A DNA stretch of 64,000 nucleotides from Steinernema hermaphroditum (taxonomy: Eukaryota; Nematoda; Chromadorea; Rhabditida; Steinernematidae): positions 13,206,001 to 13,270,000 of the forward strand of contig CM059625.1 of the NCBI GenBank assembly GCA_030435675.1, read 5' to 3'. This document shows positions 12,066 through 23,416 of the stretch, piece by piece. How positions within the stretch are numbered: position 1 is the first letter of the stretch; the number at the start of each line of letters is the position of its first letter. The notes beneath the pieces are model-generated. The model had not been told where the DNA came from. It worked only from the letters and a program-made list of their open reading frames with translations, and made no database searches. Position numbers and translations under genes: made by a program.

Positions 12066-15000
12066 GGTGCACAGCGTCTGAAGGACGTGTGAAAATCAAG
12101 CCAACCCGATACGGTTTCCCTTTTTAACTTGCATCTGTATCCAGCGCCCGCCTTCTTTCCTCTCCTTCCCCGCCACTCTCCGCCTTTTCTTGCACTTGTC
12201 CCACACTTCCCCCCCTTTGCATACTTTCGGGCCACCCGTCTGCGCGTCTCCCGCGTCTCCGCTCTCCGCCCCGCCTCGCTCACTCGTTTTGTGACCATTG
12301 CACCGTCGGCGACGGTGCCGACGTCTCTCTCTCGCCTAACCGGACGATATGGCGTGATTTCGCCCCGCGTACTTTGCTCCTTTCAGCCAGCCGCGCTCTC
12401 CAGTGTACCCTCGGCCATGGTTACCTACGACTTCTTAGTATTGGCGGCGACGTCGCCTTCCTCCAGTTGGGCCTCAGGTCGAGCACCACCGCAATTGCGG
12501 CGTCACCGCATGAACAACTTGCAACAACGCACGCTCCTCCAATCTCGGCGATGTTTCGGCGCTTTGTTCTTCGCTTATCGCCGTTTGTAGTCCGACGTCT
12601 GCCGAGATAGCGGCTGACTTCATCGTCTTGGACCGCACACCCGCTCCCGAACCATCTAACAGTCAGATGTAAAAAAACGGTCACCTGAGAAGAGAACATT
12701 TGAGGCCATTAAAGAACTGAGGAAAGTCTCAATGAAGAGGATTGAATCCAGTGCTGAGAGCGTACACATCCCATCCCATCAGTCATTAAAGAAAAGGCAT
12801 CGAGATGGAAACAATAGCAATCAAAAGAAAATTTTTTAAGTCTCTTATCAAAGTGTAGCGTAGCGAAATGTGAAGGGCAAAGTGGAAGAATGTAGAAGGA
12901 AAGGACAACTCGTCTGATTCTGTGCTGCTATCGAAGGGGTGGTCAGACTGTAGCCACTTAAGGTTTGCAGACGGTTGCGCAGAGCAGATGACAAATATTT
13001 GACCGTTTGGAGCGAACTAATGAGGAAAATCACGAAGTGCAAAGGGCTAGAGCAAGTTGTTAGATGTTATGCGCTTTGCTGTTTGCAAGACGTTTTTACA
13101 TGATCGCGTTCTGGGTCATTTTTTGCCTGAACTATCATATCAAAGAGGACACCAGCAATCAAAGTTCACTGCTGATATCAGCGAAGGGCAGAATGTTCAT
13201 GTGAACCCAAATTTTGTGGGTCACTTTTTGGGTAATCACGTAAATGTCATCTTGTTGTCATTTTTTCTAATGATGTAGGTACATGCTGATAAACAGTTCT
13301 CTCGAATGGTAGAAAAGTTCGACAAAGATCGTGGGAAATGTGATTGTTTGTGTGTGGGGGACAGTGATTTGTTGTTCTTTGCAAATGTTACACTTTTCTC
13401 ATCTGCTGGAAAGTGCAGGAGAAGGTCATCGAATGGTGTGTTGCACCTAGCAGAGCCACTTATAGGTGGAAGATTCTTCCACTGAGACAGGGAAGTGACG
13501 CATTCACGAAAATCGAAAGGTGCGGTCGAATGATGTCAGCATCAAGGAAATCATTCATTACGGGAGGTGCGACTCATATAGAAAATACAACGATCCTGAT
13601 GGGAAAAACAAACTTAGAGAAGGTACGAATGATATGGGTGAGGTAACAATAGCTGGCTCGGAAGTTCTGGCAACGAAAGTTTTGGTTTTAGCGGCCTACT
13701 GGCTATTGAGCAAGAATAAGAAAAGAAAAAGCAGCGGCGCAACATTTCCGAACGAATCGCGTGCTCCAATAATTGGTTGTTTTTGAGGAAAATAAGACCA
13801 AAAGTCGCGGCGCTGGGCAATCTTGGAGATGAACCAGCTTCCGCAGAAAGCAAAAATGTGGCCATCGCTATTCCGAAACACTCGCATACATTTCTCTGTT
13901 TTTGGTGGAAACGTTGAGCCCTACCTGATATTATGTGATTACCTTTCAGTATTGATACCGCTTCGGGGATCTTAATTTGGTATTTTGAGATACTGCCGAT
14001 TTTCAGCTTTCCATTCGATTACAAACTGTGGAAAGTACCGTAGTCCGATGTATTACACCAAAAGTAAACATAATTTGCTTGGTGTCTTATCTATTATGCA
14101 TAAAATATTGCCTGTGCAATGTAAGTGGACTTTGTGATCACCCATACGTATCTTACATCATAATGAAAATTTCCTTATCATTCCGACGCCATATAAAAAA
14201 CCACTAATTTGCGACCGTATCCTAATTTGCGACCATATAATTCTGTTCGACAAAACTCATCTTCTTCTTTTGGGTTCTTTGCCCCGTAAGGTTTATGTTT
14301 ACATAGTTGTCCTTCGTTCGCAGGCTACATTTGTGACTGACCCCGACGGCACGGGGGTCGGGCGTTTCGCTTGCACTTGCACGTCGAGTAGTTTTTAAAA
14401 CACAGCCGATGAGTCCGGGTGGTCTGACGGCGAGAATCAGCTGTGCTATCAGACGGCTTTTCACCTCCGGTCATCGTACGAGCACAGCGCCGAATGCTGA
14501 TAACTGCAGAAAATGAAGGTCCTGTCAGAGCGCATTCTTAAGTGACACCCGGAAACTAACAGGAGTCTGAGAATATGAGTTCGATTTTATTTCTGAGAAT
14601 ATACAAGAGTTTGATAAAAAGGATGCAACAGCTGCAAGAAGCTCAGAACGACAGAAAACGCTTACATCACTTGAGCAACTGAGCTATTTTAACGTTTTCT
14701 ATTTCCACCGATAGAACGACATAAATTTTGTCCAGTGTCGCGTCCCATTTCACTGTATTGAACTATAATCAGACGAGAATGCTTATATTCTAGTCCCACA
14801 AGAAACTACTTAAGCGAATGAAAAAAAGTGAATAGATTGTCAGCCTCTGCTATTCTCTAATGTTGTCCAAAGTACGTATCCTCATAAATGTTAGATTAAT
14901 GTTCCTTACGTATTCTTAAAGGATATTGTGACTGAGCTTGCGGTTGACTGCTCCCCAGAAAACCTCTCCTGATAGTCACTTGGCACCGATCGGCGACAAA

Positions 15001-17741
15001 CCGGAGGGCGCGTACGTGTCGAAAGCCTCATCCGCCGAAGTGTGCAGAGTGGAGTAAACGCACGCAGTGTGCACTCGAGATGTTTCAAGCGCCAAGTTGC
15101 TTCATTTTTTACAAGCAACTTGAGCGCTGAAACTATTGGCACACAATGGTCACAGTTGGCAAACAGTGGCGTCTATCGTGCTAAAGCTCAGAGCAGAAAT
15201 CAAACAAGACTCGCTTCTACTAAAAATAACCAATCGCCTTCAGACGACTTTTCTCGAGAGAATATCTAAGTAGTTTTTATAAATGTGTTTTGAAACACCA
15301 AAGCGATCGTGTATCTCAGAATGCAATGAATTTTGTGATGCCTGACGATGACCTTGAACGCCTGTACTTTGTATCTCGTGCAACTAAATGGGAAAAACTT
15401 CTTTGAACGACACTTATTTTAGACAATTCGTGGACATAGAACAAATAAGCGATCTCTAAAAGAAGGTTCTAACCGTCAACAGTTCCCCCTATAGATGGGA
15501 CAATCATAAGACGATCATCTCGGAATCTCAGTTTGTCTCGCACTCATTACAGTCATCGCTGGCTCTGTTTGCCCACTCTGGCTTGTTTTCCTCACTCAAA
15601 AATGCGATTTTCACTTCCAACCGGTACATTGTTTTCGGTCACATTAGCGTATTGTTTTGAATTGGCTCATAACAGCAAGGTAGTTGTCCTCATCAAAGAT
15701 GCGGCTCCATCGATACTCGCATTGTTTGCGCTTCGCATAAACTGCTTAGGGCGTGAATTACCGAGGTATATGATTTCGCTCGGCGCGCAGAGAATTGTTT
15801 TAGCGCCATTGAAAACGATTTCATTGTGAGTCTCCTGAATGAACGCGTCTGAGCAAACAGCGCAAGAACACGCTGTGTTTCCAAGAAATGCGCACAGTGG
15901 CTGAGACATAGTACGGCACGTAGGGTGTCCAAACTCTACAGGAGATACGTTTCAGAGACGCTCCTATCCACTGGCACTGTCGCATCCACAGTCCAATCTT
16001 CGGACCCGCCGTCCGGTCTGTTCGTCGGCGGCGGAGGTGATCGTCCGGCGGGAGAGCCGCGGACAATTAACAAGCATTTCAAAAAGTACTTAACACGTGT
16101 TATTTTGCAGCCACCCGCAACAGGGGCGCTGTGGAGACGCTGTCCACTTCAAGTGGTCAAGCGCTGAAGTGGCCGATCGAAAGAAAGCGGTGATACTGCG
16201 CCCACTGCCTGCAGCTCCCGAAGAAGCAAGAATGTAGACGACATTCCTCGGCGTGACCAACTCAGGTTCATTTGCTACGAGTGCATGAACGCGGAAACTC
16301 GACAGATGATAGTAAAAAGAGATTCCAGCAAGTACAAATTTGAACACGACGAGAGAAACAGTCTGTGAACCCCACTTGACGTTTAAGATGCCCAAAAAGT
16401 TCAGCCGAAATCTGGTTGGCGTTGTCTCCAAACACGAACGCACAGTGGCGGGGCGCGTCCACATCCGGGCCTTCGTCCAGAAGATAAACAAACGAACGAA
16501 AGTTGGGATGAATGAAGAAAGCATTGTGACTTTTTGCATTGTCACTCAAAAGTAAACTGCTCTTCAGATTGACTAGTTTGCGCATTGAACGAAGCTGCTT
16601 TTTCTCAGCCAAGGCTGTGAACGGTCACTGAGTGCGAAAGAGAAGAGGAACCGTCTATAAAATCAAACAACTACCATAACCAAATTTTGCCCATCCAAGT
16701 CGTTGCATTACGGAAATAAAATGGATACTTCCTACACGTTGACGGAATCCATTCTATCGTTTCCCTCTTAATCCATGTCTTTGCTCTTCAAACAGATCGT
16801 ATGTAATGCGAAAGATAGAAGAAAAGTCTTTCTTTTTCTTCTTTCTCACTGATATTAATTCGCCAAAAACAGAGCGTGATGATTTTTTTCTTATCTGGCC
16901 TCTTCTTTACCTATCGTCGATCGGCTTTCTTTCTGATTAAGACAATGCAAACACGGATTAAACGTCTCGCAGTCAAATAACAAAGTATGACAAAAAACGA
17001 TTACTGTCGATTGGCACCGGTGTTGCTATGCATCGCCTATGTAGTCTTCGAAGCAATCAGCTTTTGACGCATCGACCCTTGACTCCAGACTTCGCGCCAC
17101 CCACGGTGCAGACAATGTCCGTTTTCTGCAAACGCCAGCTCCGCAAGGAACATCTCGAGAGCGAACACCGGTCAACTAGCCGGCCTCTCGATCGCCCTTC
17201 GCGTGTCCAATACATCGGAGGGTTCGGATGAAAAAATGCAAGACACTCTGACTTTCGAAAAGAGCTCGCGGAATGCATAAACAACATGAGTCACTGTAGT
17301 TCTTCTCCGCACTGTAAAACTTAAGATACACAAGAGTTTTTCAGTAGGTTAACAGAAACGCAAGATAGGGAACTGCCTCATTTGACTACCTCATGCAATG
17401 TCTAAACGTTATTTAAAGATTGTCGCACTTTGCTAAAGTTGGAGCATCGGTGCAGAAGGGAACTGGTCGCCAACTTCCGCAGTAGCTTCTGGAAGCAAGG
17501 CATCTGTTGATTTGGTTTTTCCGATGGGGCCTATTGTGTGCGAACTGTCAACATGCGCCGGAGGGACGGCGGAGTTGCTTGCTGCGAGGCAAATTCCGAG
17601 GGCGGTGCTGCGCGGCCCGGTCGAGAGAGGAGGGGCGGTAACGAAAACTGCCCGTGCACGTCACGAGCGACGCTCGCCCGGTAGCTTCTTAAAAGTGGAG
17701 TCCCGAAACCGCCGGTCATCACTCATTCGGCTGAAGCAATC
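12066..17741. other. Long intergenic region, no confident gene
   Basis: About 5.7 kb between the divergent desaturase and secreted-protein genes. The first 250 bp are C/T-rich on the + strand. Open frames are mostly under 120 codons (one of 153 at 12129-12590, another of 151 on the minus strand at 16090-16545), show no domain or signal peptide and do not pair with plausible exons. No tRNA or long repeat was seen. Confidence 0.45.
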
Positions 17742-20076
17742 ATGTGCAGCCCTCAATTCACACTTCTCTTCGTCATCGTTGCCTTCGGTACTTAGCTTAC
17801 AATTTTCGTTCCATGACGATCCTTTCCTGGTTTTCTGACTGACTGACACATTTTTGGGTCATTCCCAATTCTATGAGCTTAGTTACAAATTTCACTACCT
17901 GCCTATTTATGTTGTTCCGTGTCTAACTGTATTGGTTCAGCCGTGGCTTTGCCTTCTGACAAGGAGGTCACCGGCGAGGAGAAGGTCGCCCCCAATTCGG
18001 AAGAACCTCAGTACTGGCGCGCGATTCTCGGCGACATCTGCCAACTCCCGAGTTTCCCTCGCGCCACTGGCGATCCGCAACGCTATGTCGAATGTGTGAA
18101 GCAGGGCACGAACAGCGGAGACCGGTAGGTTTATTTTGCGATCGAGTGAAGTCCAGCTCGAACTAGTTGCATGCTTTGTTGTCCAGACAATAGCCCGAAT
18201 GATTCCTACCTTTGCATTGCCCGCTGCACCACGCTTTGTTTTACGCTCTGACAAAGGGACGTTCTGCTTGTGAATTAGCGAGAAAATCACAAAAGTATCT
18301 TCTGGAACGATTTCCAAAAAAAAAGATATTGCAACCTTCGGTTACTGCATCCACTTCAATACTACTTAGCTCTCGCGCGCCCCTTCACACTTCTCCGTTA
18401 CTCTACTGCTTATCTCCGCCTCACTCTCGTGAGCGAGAACCCTTAAGCACCCTCAAACACAGTAATCTAAACTGTAAAACGGTGAATGACAAAATGTGAT
18501 GCCCGGATTGCAGCAAGGATTTGGGCATCTGGCTGCTTCGAGAGTGTCTTCCGGGCTACGAGTTCGTCGCTTCGGCACGTCGCTGCAAGACCGTTCGCTC
18601 GATTAGACGCCAGCAGCAGCTCTGTGATGGGCCAAACTCTGAGACCTACCAATTCTGCCCTTCCATCACCAACAACAACATGCAAGTAAGAAAGACGTCA
18701 TCCGATGGAAATGGCTTATGTTGCCTCATATAGTTCACTATCCGGGAAACTCGTCAGTCCCCTCGCCAATGTGCCTGCCCCAACGGCGAGCTGAACTGCG
18801 TGTGTCCCCTTCCCGAGATTCTGGAACCCATCGCAGTGTCCGTCAACAGCAAGGCTGTCCGTCGCTCGCCCCAGATGAACGCCATTCCTCAGAACTTGCC
18901 CAACTGCCCTTGTCCTGCGCAGCAAACCAACTGCGTCTGCATGAACGTAAGATGCTCGATCACCTCGAAGTCACAAACGCAGATTCGCATTCAGGCCCAA
19001 ACTCAGCAGACTCAGGTCTACCGCGACTCGTGCTGCGGCGCTCAACAGCAACCCCCGTGCCAGTGTGAACAGCAGCCTGCACCGCTTCAAGTGAGTCTAC
19101 AGTTCAAGTTCTTGACTTCTCTTATGTTTTACCCAAAATTACCTTCAACGTTGGTTCAGAAACACTCACCTGAACCAATTTAGGTTGCCCCCAGCCAAGC
19201 CCCAGTCCAGTGTAACTGCGAACCCGCGAAACCCCAGTGCGTGTGCCAACCTCAACTCCAGCCCCAACCCGTTCCTCAACAGCAGCCGGTGACTGAACTC
19301 GTGCCGTGAATTCCTCTTTGACTGCTGTGGAGTGGCATGAGATCTCTTTGCTTTTCAGCTTTCAGATTTGCACGCTGCTATGCAGAGTTGCAGTGAACTT
19401 TTTAGATCTATGATAAATCGAGGATTGCGGTGAACGCATCGCATTTCAGAAACTAACCCATTTTTGTTCAGAACTGTCAGACTACCACCACCCAGCAGCA
19501 GTACTGTCCTCAGACTACCCAACAACAGCCAACCGTCGTTCAGCCTCAGCCGTGCCCTCTTGGTAGGAGAAAACTGAGCAGTCAGCTTCGAAACACAATT
19601 CTTACAGTTCAAGGAGGAGTGCAGAACGCCCGTTACCAAGGTATCTGCTCGTGGATGATTGATCCTCTGGCCACCGACCCCGAGTCTCGCACCCACTTCC
19701 TCCAGTGCCAGCCTGCTCCCAACAACCTCTTCTGCGGCCGTTGGCAAAGAATGCCATGTGCCCCCGCTACGGTTTTCGACGCCTCCGCTCAAGTCTGCGT
19801 TTGGGACTCTCAGAGTAAGCTTCCTCGTTCTCAATCCTGGTATCTGAATGATCAGTTACAGCCTCTCAACCTGGACCTCTCCCCACGCCGGCTCCCTACG
19901 TTCAGCCTCCGACTGTCCAGCCATCCGTGAGTCAGCAGTCGTGTGGATGCACCGGAGGAGTCCAGATCGGATCGTGCAACCAGAACTACCAGTGTCCCGG
20001 TCAGTCGGTCTGCCAGATCGGACAGAAGCAGCAGAACCCGTGCATGGTGTGCTGCTACTACCGCAAAAAGCACTAG
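17742..20076 (+). CDS. Secreted Cys/Gln/Pro-rich protein with two chitin-binding-like domains
   Basis: Eight exons (17742-17787, 17941-18124, 18514-18685, 18734-19090, 19184-19288, 19472-19562, 19608-19814, 19862-20076) give 458 residues in one frame. The first exon encodes a signal peptide (MCSPQFTLLFVIVAF). Two Cys domains share one pattern: IC-x(n)-ATGDP..RYVEC-x(n)-G-x-W-x4-C-x4-F-x5-C near residues 42-110, and the same layout (GICSW..ATDPESR..FLQC..CGRW..C..FDASAQVC) near residues 325-385. The second resembles peritrophin-A/CBM14-type chitin-binding modules. Between them is a long linker of Gln/Pro runs and CxC pairs. The tail has another Cys-rich segment ending in a basic RKKH. A cuticle, eggshell or pharyngeal-lining role is plausible for a secreted chitin-binding-like protein, but that is inference. 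No AATAAA was seen close downstream. Confidence 0.8.
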
Positions 20077-20724
20077 AACGTGTTGTTCGCACTCGCTCGC
20101 ACCACTGCCAATTGTATTATTTGTAAATTTGAGAATGCACTGAAGGGATTATTTGCGCAATTTCACTTAATTATCTATGATCACGTTAGAGATTGTCCTA
20201 GTTGTTATACATGTGTATGTATAAACTGCCGTAGTTACAACTCGACACAGCGTGATTCGAAGGGAAGCACATCCGAAGCGAAACAATAGCTCAAAGACCA
20301 CCTCACTTCACTTTGAAACATAAGACGAAAACAAACCGAAAAAACAATGCGACAGCGAAGAGAACACTTGAACTTAGAACGACATTGTTTTCGAGTTGTA
20401 GAGAGCCCAGAAAGCCCGCAAGTGCAAAGACGGTCTTGGCCAGTTGACATTTCGCCTCAAGCACAGACAAGGTCCAGCAGTGATATGCTCAGTAACGAAT
20501 CACTTCGAGCTTCGATCATCTGGTGTGTCCCATTCCAATGGAAGTTAAAATTTGTTGAACTTTATGGATCCATAGCACACAAAGTTTCGAAATACCAGAC
20601 AAAGTTCCAAAATCGACCCAGCTTCAAAGTGTCCGATCAATTCGAATTCGCAGTATTTCTTGCTTCTAATCAATCGTCGCTCCTAATCACGTTCCAAGAT
20701 GATTCCCTTGGATCTTTTCATCAG
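20077..20724. other. Intergenic region, 3' flank of the secreted protein gene
   Basis: An open + strand frame of 214 codons (20347-20991) begins here. It has no signal peptide, domain or splice structure and overlaps a minus-strand frame that opens with a signal-peptide-like sequence; I do not annotate the + frame as a gene. Confidence 0.4.
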
Positions 20725-20916
20725 TTACTCGGCATCGCTGACGTCCATCACGATACTTTGACCTCGGAATCTTTGCAGAACAGTGTGAGCTGCAGCGCCA
20801 GCTTGACTGTTCTCAATGTGCAAATGGTTAATCATCCGTGGTTGGAATTGCCTTCGAGTATAAACTTGGTTACACTGTGCAGTAATGATGCAGATAAGAA
20901 TACAAGCCCAAAACAT
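20725..20916 (-). CDS. Possible small secreted peptide (hypothetical)
   Basis: A 63-codon frame starting at 20916 opens with a short hydrophobic run (MFWACILICIITAQC) that looks like a signal peptide. It continues with a basic, mostly hydrophilic stretch containing two Arg-rich sites (TRRQF and LQRFRGQ) and ends in an acidic DVSDAE. An upstream in-frame ATG at 20997 would add 27 residues and bury the signal sequence, so the shorter start is preferred. The layout could suit a peptide precursor, but there is no repeated peptide or clear amidation site, and no polyadenylation signal was found. The opposite strand has a longer open frame over the same bases, so this may be chance. Confidence 0.28.
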   Translation of the reverse strand: MFWACILICIITAQCNQVYTRRQFQPRMINHLHIENSQAGAAAHTVLQRFRGQSIVMDVSDAE

Positions 20917-21245
20917 ATGATGAACCCTGAACGCTATTACGAAGTCACAATCAGATCTGAGCTTCTTGGTGACCACAGAGAAAGCCACTAGTCCCACATG
21001 CTTTCCTCACATGTCATGACGGTCACACAGCTTTCACTGCCTTGCTGCCTTGGAAGTTCACATAAGCAGACGCATCTTAACAAGTCCCTGGCCAACGACC
21101 TCAGATTCCCCGGGTAGTGCAACTATGCATCCACACTATTACAAGGACAACGTAACTAGTCCCATAAAAATTTGTATAAAAAGGAACATGAAACACAATA
21201 ACGTGATCAACTGGAGAAGGACGAATATTTGTACTTGTTCTACGT

Positions 21246-21343
21246 TTGTTCTTCGTGGAGAATTCGATGCACGCAGTCCACCGTCTCGGAATCACCCAAT
21301 CTCGCTAGCAGGCGGATCAACAAGTCCTAAGATTAGATGGCTC
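21246..21343 (+). repeat. Dispersed repeat copy A, upstream of DOT1
   Basis: Similar along its length to 23710-23794 in the same orientation. Both start TTGTTCTTC, share GATGCACGCAG and TTCGCTAG/TCTCGCTAG blocks, and end in an almost identical block of about 22 bp (21319-21340 here). Copy A is a dozen bases longer in the middle. No terminal inverted repeats or coding potential were seen. Confidence 0.75.
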
Positions 21344-21555
21344 AATACAATAGTACGGCCCGCCGACAGGATGCAGCTACTGTAGACAAACTGTCGCGCC
21401 AGGATCACCATCCTGAGCGATTTTGCCTCAAGTCTAGGTCTCGCTACGATTATCGGCTACAGTCTCTGTACCGTATCTGCGTCTAGGGACATCTAGGAAA
21501 CATTTCTTCTTGAAACATCAAGAAGGGTTTCCTGGGCCAAGATCGTAGTTTTATC

Positions 21556-21562
21556 GTTTCAG
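21556..21562 (+). promoter_or_regulatory. Candidate trans-splice acceptor of DOT1
   Basis: GTTTCAG, 14 nt before the predicted start codon, with no partner exon seen upstream. This is the usual layout for spliced-leader addition in nematodes. Confidence 0.5.
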
Positions 21563-21576
21563 GGTAACAAGCAATC

Positions 21577-23416
21577 ATGGTTGGGAGGACTGATCCGGTT
21601 ATCCTTACTCTGGACAGCCCGGTGAACCCAGAAGTGTCCATAGAGTTCACCCTCGACGGCACAAATGACGAACATGTCCGAATGGAACTAATCGAAACCA
21701 TGCTGTAGGCGGCGTTCCTTCTGGCTGGTCGTAATGGTTTCTTCTTAGGATAGCGTTCGAATTCTTTCCGGAAGTAAAGGCCGTGTTGGACAGAGAATAT
21801 CCAGAGCTCCATAAGGCGACGAGGTACGGAACGAGGATCCAAGCAGAAATGACTGTTCTGTGTTACAGTATAACTTCCCTCAGAGACGCCATGGCAACCT
21901 TCAACAAGGCGGCGAAGACGGTCACTCAGCCATGGAAGGGGACGACGCCGATGTCCCACTGCGCTGACCAGCCGATCGAAGGCCCGCTCTTCAAGAGGTG
22001 GCGCCATCGTTTCGTACATGCCTCGACCTCTCCATTTCAGGATCTGGACTTTGGTATACAACAGGTCCATCACGGATCCGAGATCTCTGAACAAGCACTA
22101 CAGCGCCTTCTCGAGCGAAACCTACGGCGAAACGAGCTACGACCGGATGCAGAAGATCATCGGTCACCTGAAGCCGAGCAAAAAGGATGTCTTCGTCGAC
22201 CTGGGCAGCGGCATAGGACAGCTCGTAATCCACATGGCAGGAGCCTCGGCCGTGCGGAAGTCGGTCGGCATAGAAATCGCGGACTTGCCATTCAAGTACG
22301 CCAAGCAGCTGGAGACCGAGTTCAAAAGGTGTGCTGCTTTTCGTGTCCATTACCCACTCACCGGCTTCAGCTTCATGAGGTTCTTCGGCAAAAACCCCCC
22401 CGCGTCCCTTCCACTTGGAACACGGGAGTTTCTTGGACCAAAAGTACCGCCGTGTCATCACTGAAGAAGCCACGATCCTGCTGCTCAACAACCTCATGTT
22501 CAGTCCGCGCCTGGAGGAGCTCATAAAGCGGGAACTCCTCAGCGAACTCAAGGACGGCACCACGATCATCACAACGAAGTCCTATGCGCGCAGGGATCGT
22601 GCCTCCATAACGGAGCGCAACGTGAATGGTGAACGCCCAACAGCTCGCCGGAATTGCCTCATCTGCCCGATTTAGACATATCGGCGATCCTGGACGTCAG
22701 CGTTTTGGAGCCTTGCACCAACGCGGTGTCGTGGACGAGTAACTACGTGCCCTACTTCTTGCACGTTGTGAACAGGTCGAAGGTGGGCTGATGGTCTAAG
22801 GCACTGGAATTACATAGAACAGTTACAGCAGGAGCTGTACTACCAACGGAGGGCGCAAAGCATGGCCCCAAGTTCGACTTCTGGGCTCAAGAACATTGGC
22901 GTTCTTGGAATGCCGTCGAGCAGCAGAATTCAGCGCTCTCAATCGGCGCACACCCTGAACACTCCTCACCGGGCTCCCCGCAAGACGAAGACTCCTACTA
23001 ATGGTCACCCGGAACGAAAGACCGTCGTTCGCCCCGTCCGGAAGCAGAAGACCTCGAACGAATACCACGTGAACTCCGATTCCACGCGCTCTTCTTCCAT
23101 GGAGCAGCCACCCGTGTTGACTCGGATGTCGTTGGATCTAGATCCGACACATCACCAGCACTTCATCCATAAGAGCTCGTCGTTGTCAGGGACTGAGTAC
23201 GTGGAACCACGTCTCGTCGTCGACGCGATTCAGGAAGAACTGGTGAGCTTGAAGAAGTTGCTCTTTGTATAGTGGCCTCTTTCTGTTCAGGCGAATATGC
23301 AGCGACTACAGAGACTGGTCCACGACCTGCACGCAGAGTGCACCGATCTGGCGCTGAAAAACTACATCATGAGCCAGCAGCGGAAGCAACTGAGTGGACA
23401 CGGGTCGTTTGAGTAG
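21577..23416 (+). CDS. dot-1: DOT1-family histone H3 lysine-79 methyltransferase (apparent frameshift)
   Basis: Eight exons: 21577-21704, 21749-21823, 21869-21997, 22041-22328, 22371-22628, 22676-22782, 22823-23242, 23291-23416, about 509 residues. The DOT1 catalytic fold is clear: the SAM-contacting loop SSETYGETSYD, motif I (DVFVDLGSGIGQLVIHMAG), GIEIADLP, then HGSFLDQKYRR, the NNLMF motif and GTTIITTKSYA. The end (AVSWTSNYVPYFLHVVNR) matches the close of the catalytic core, followed by a Ser/basic-rich tail. DOT1 enzymes methylate H3K79 on nucleosomes. Exon 5 has a problem: the conserved FMRFFGKN segment and the following RPFHLEHGS segment are in different frames, and the switch falls in a run of seven C at 22395-22401; six C would restore a continuous family-like frame. 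This may be a sequencing error, a polymorphism or a disabling mutation. An alternative 49-nt intron (22331-22379) would stay open but loses the conserved FGK segment. Every other junction is in phase. Confidence 0.85.

Larger units (their letters stand above)
20998..21576. other. Intergenic region upstream of DOT1
   Basis: Contains one copy of a dispersed repeat (21246-21343, listed separately) and a GTTTCAG acceptor just before the DOT1 start. Nothing else recognised. Confidence 0.5.

Noticed and set aside
12129..12590. 153-codon open frame in the C/T-rich flank of the desaturase
   Set aside because: Open because of base composition; no features, and it lies in the likely promoter of the minus-strand gene.
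20347..20991. 214-codon open + strand frame
   Set aside because: No recognisable feature, and the opposite strand has a more gene-like start over part of it.
22599..22675. Second apparent frameshift in DOT1
   Set aside because: A normal 47-nt intron (22629-22675) restores the frame and gives the expected RNVNDISAIL segment, so no second lesion is needed.
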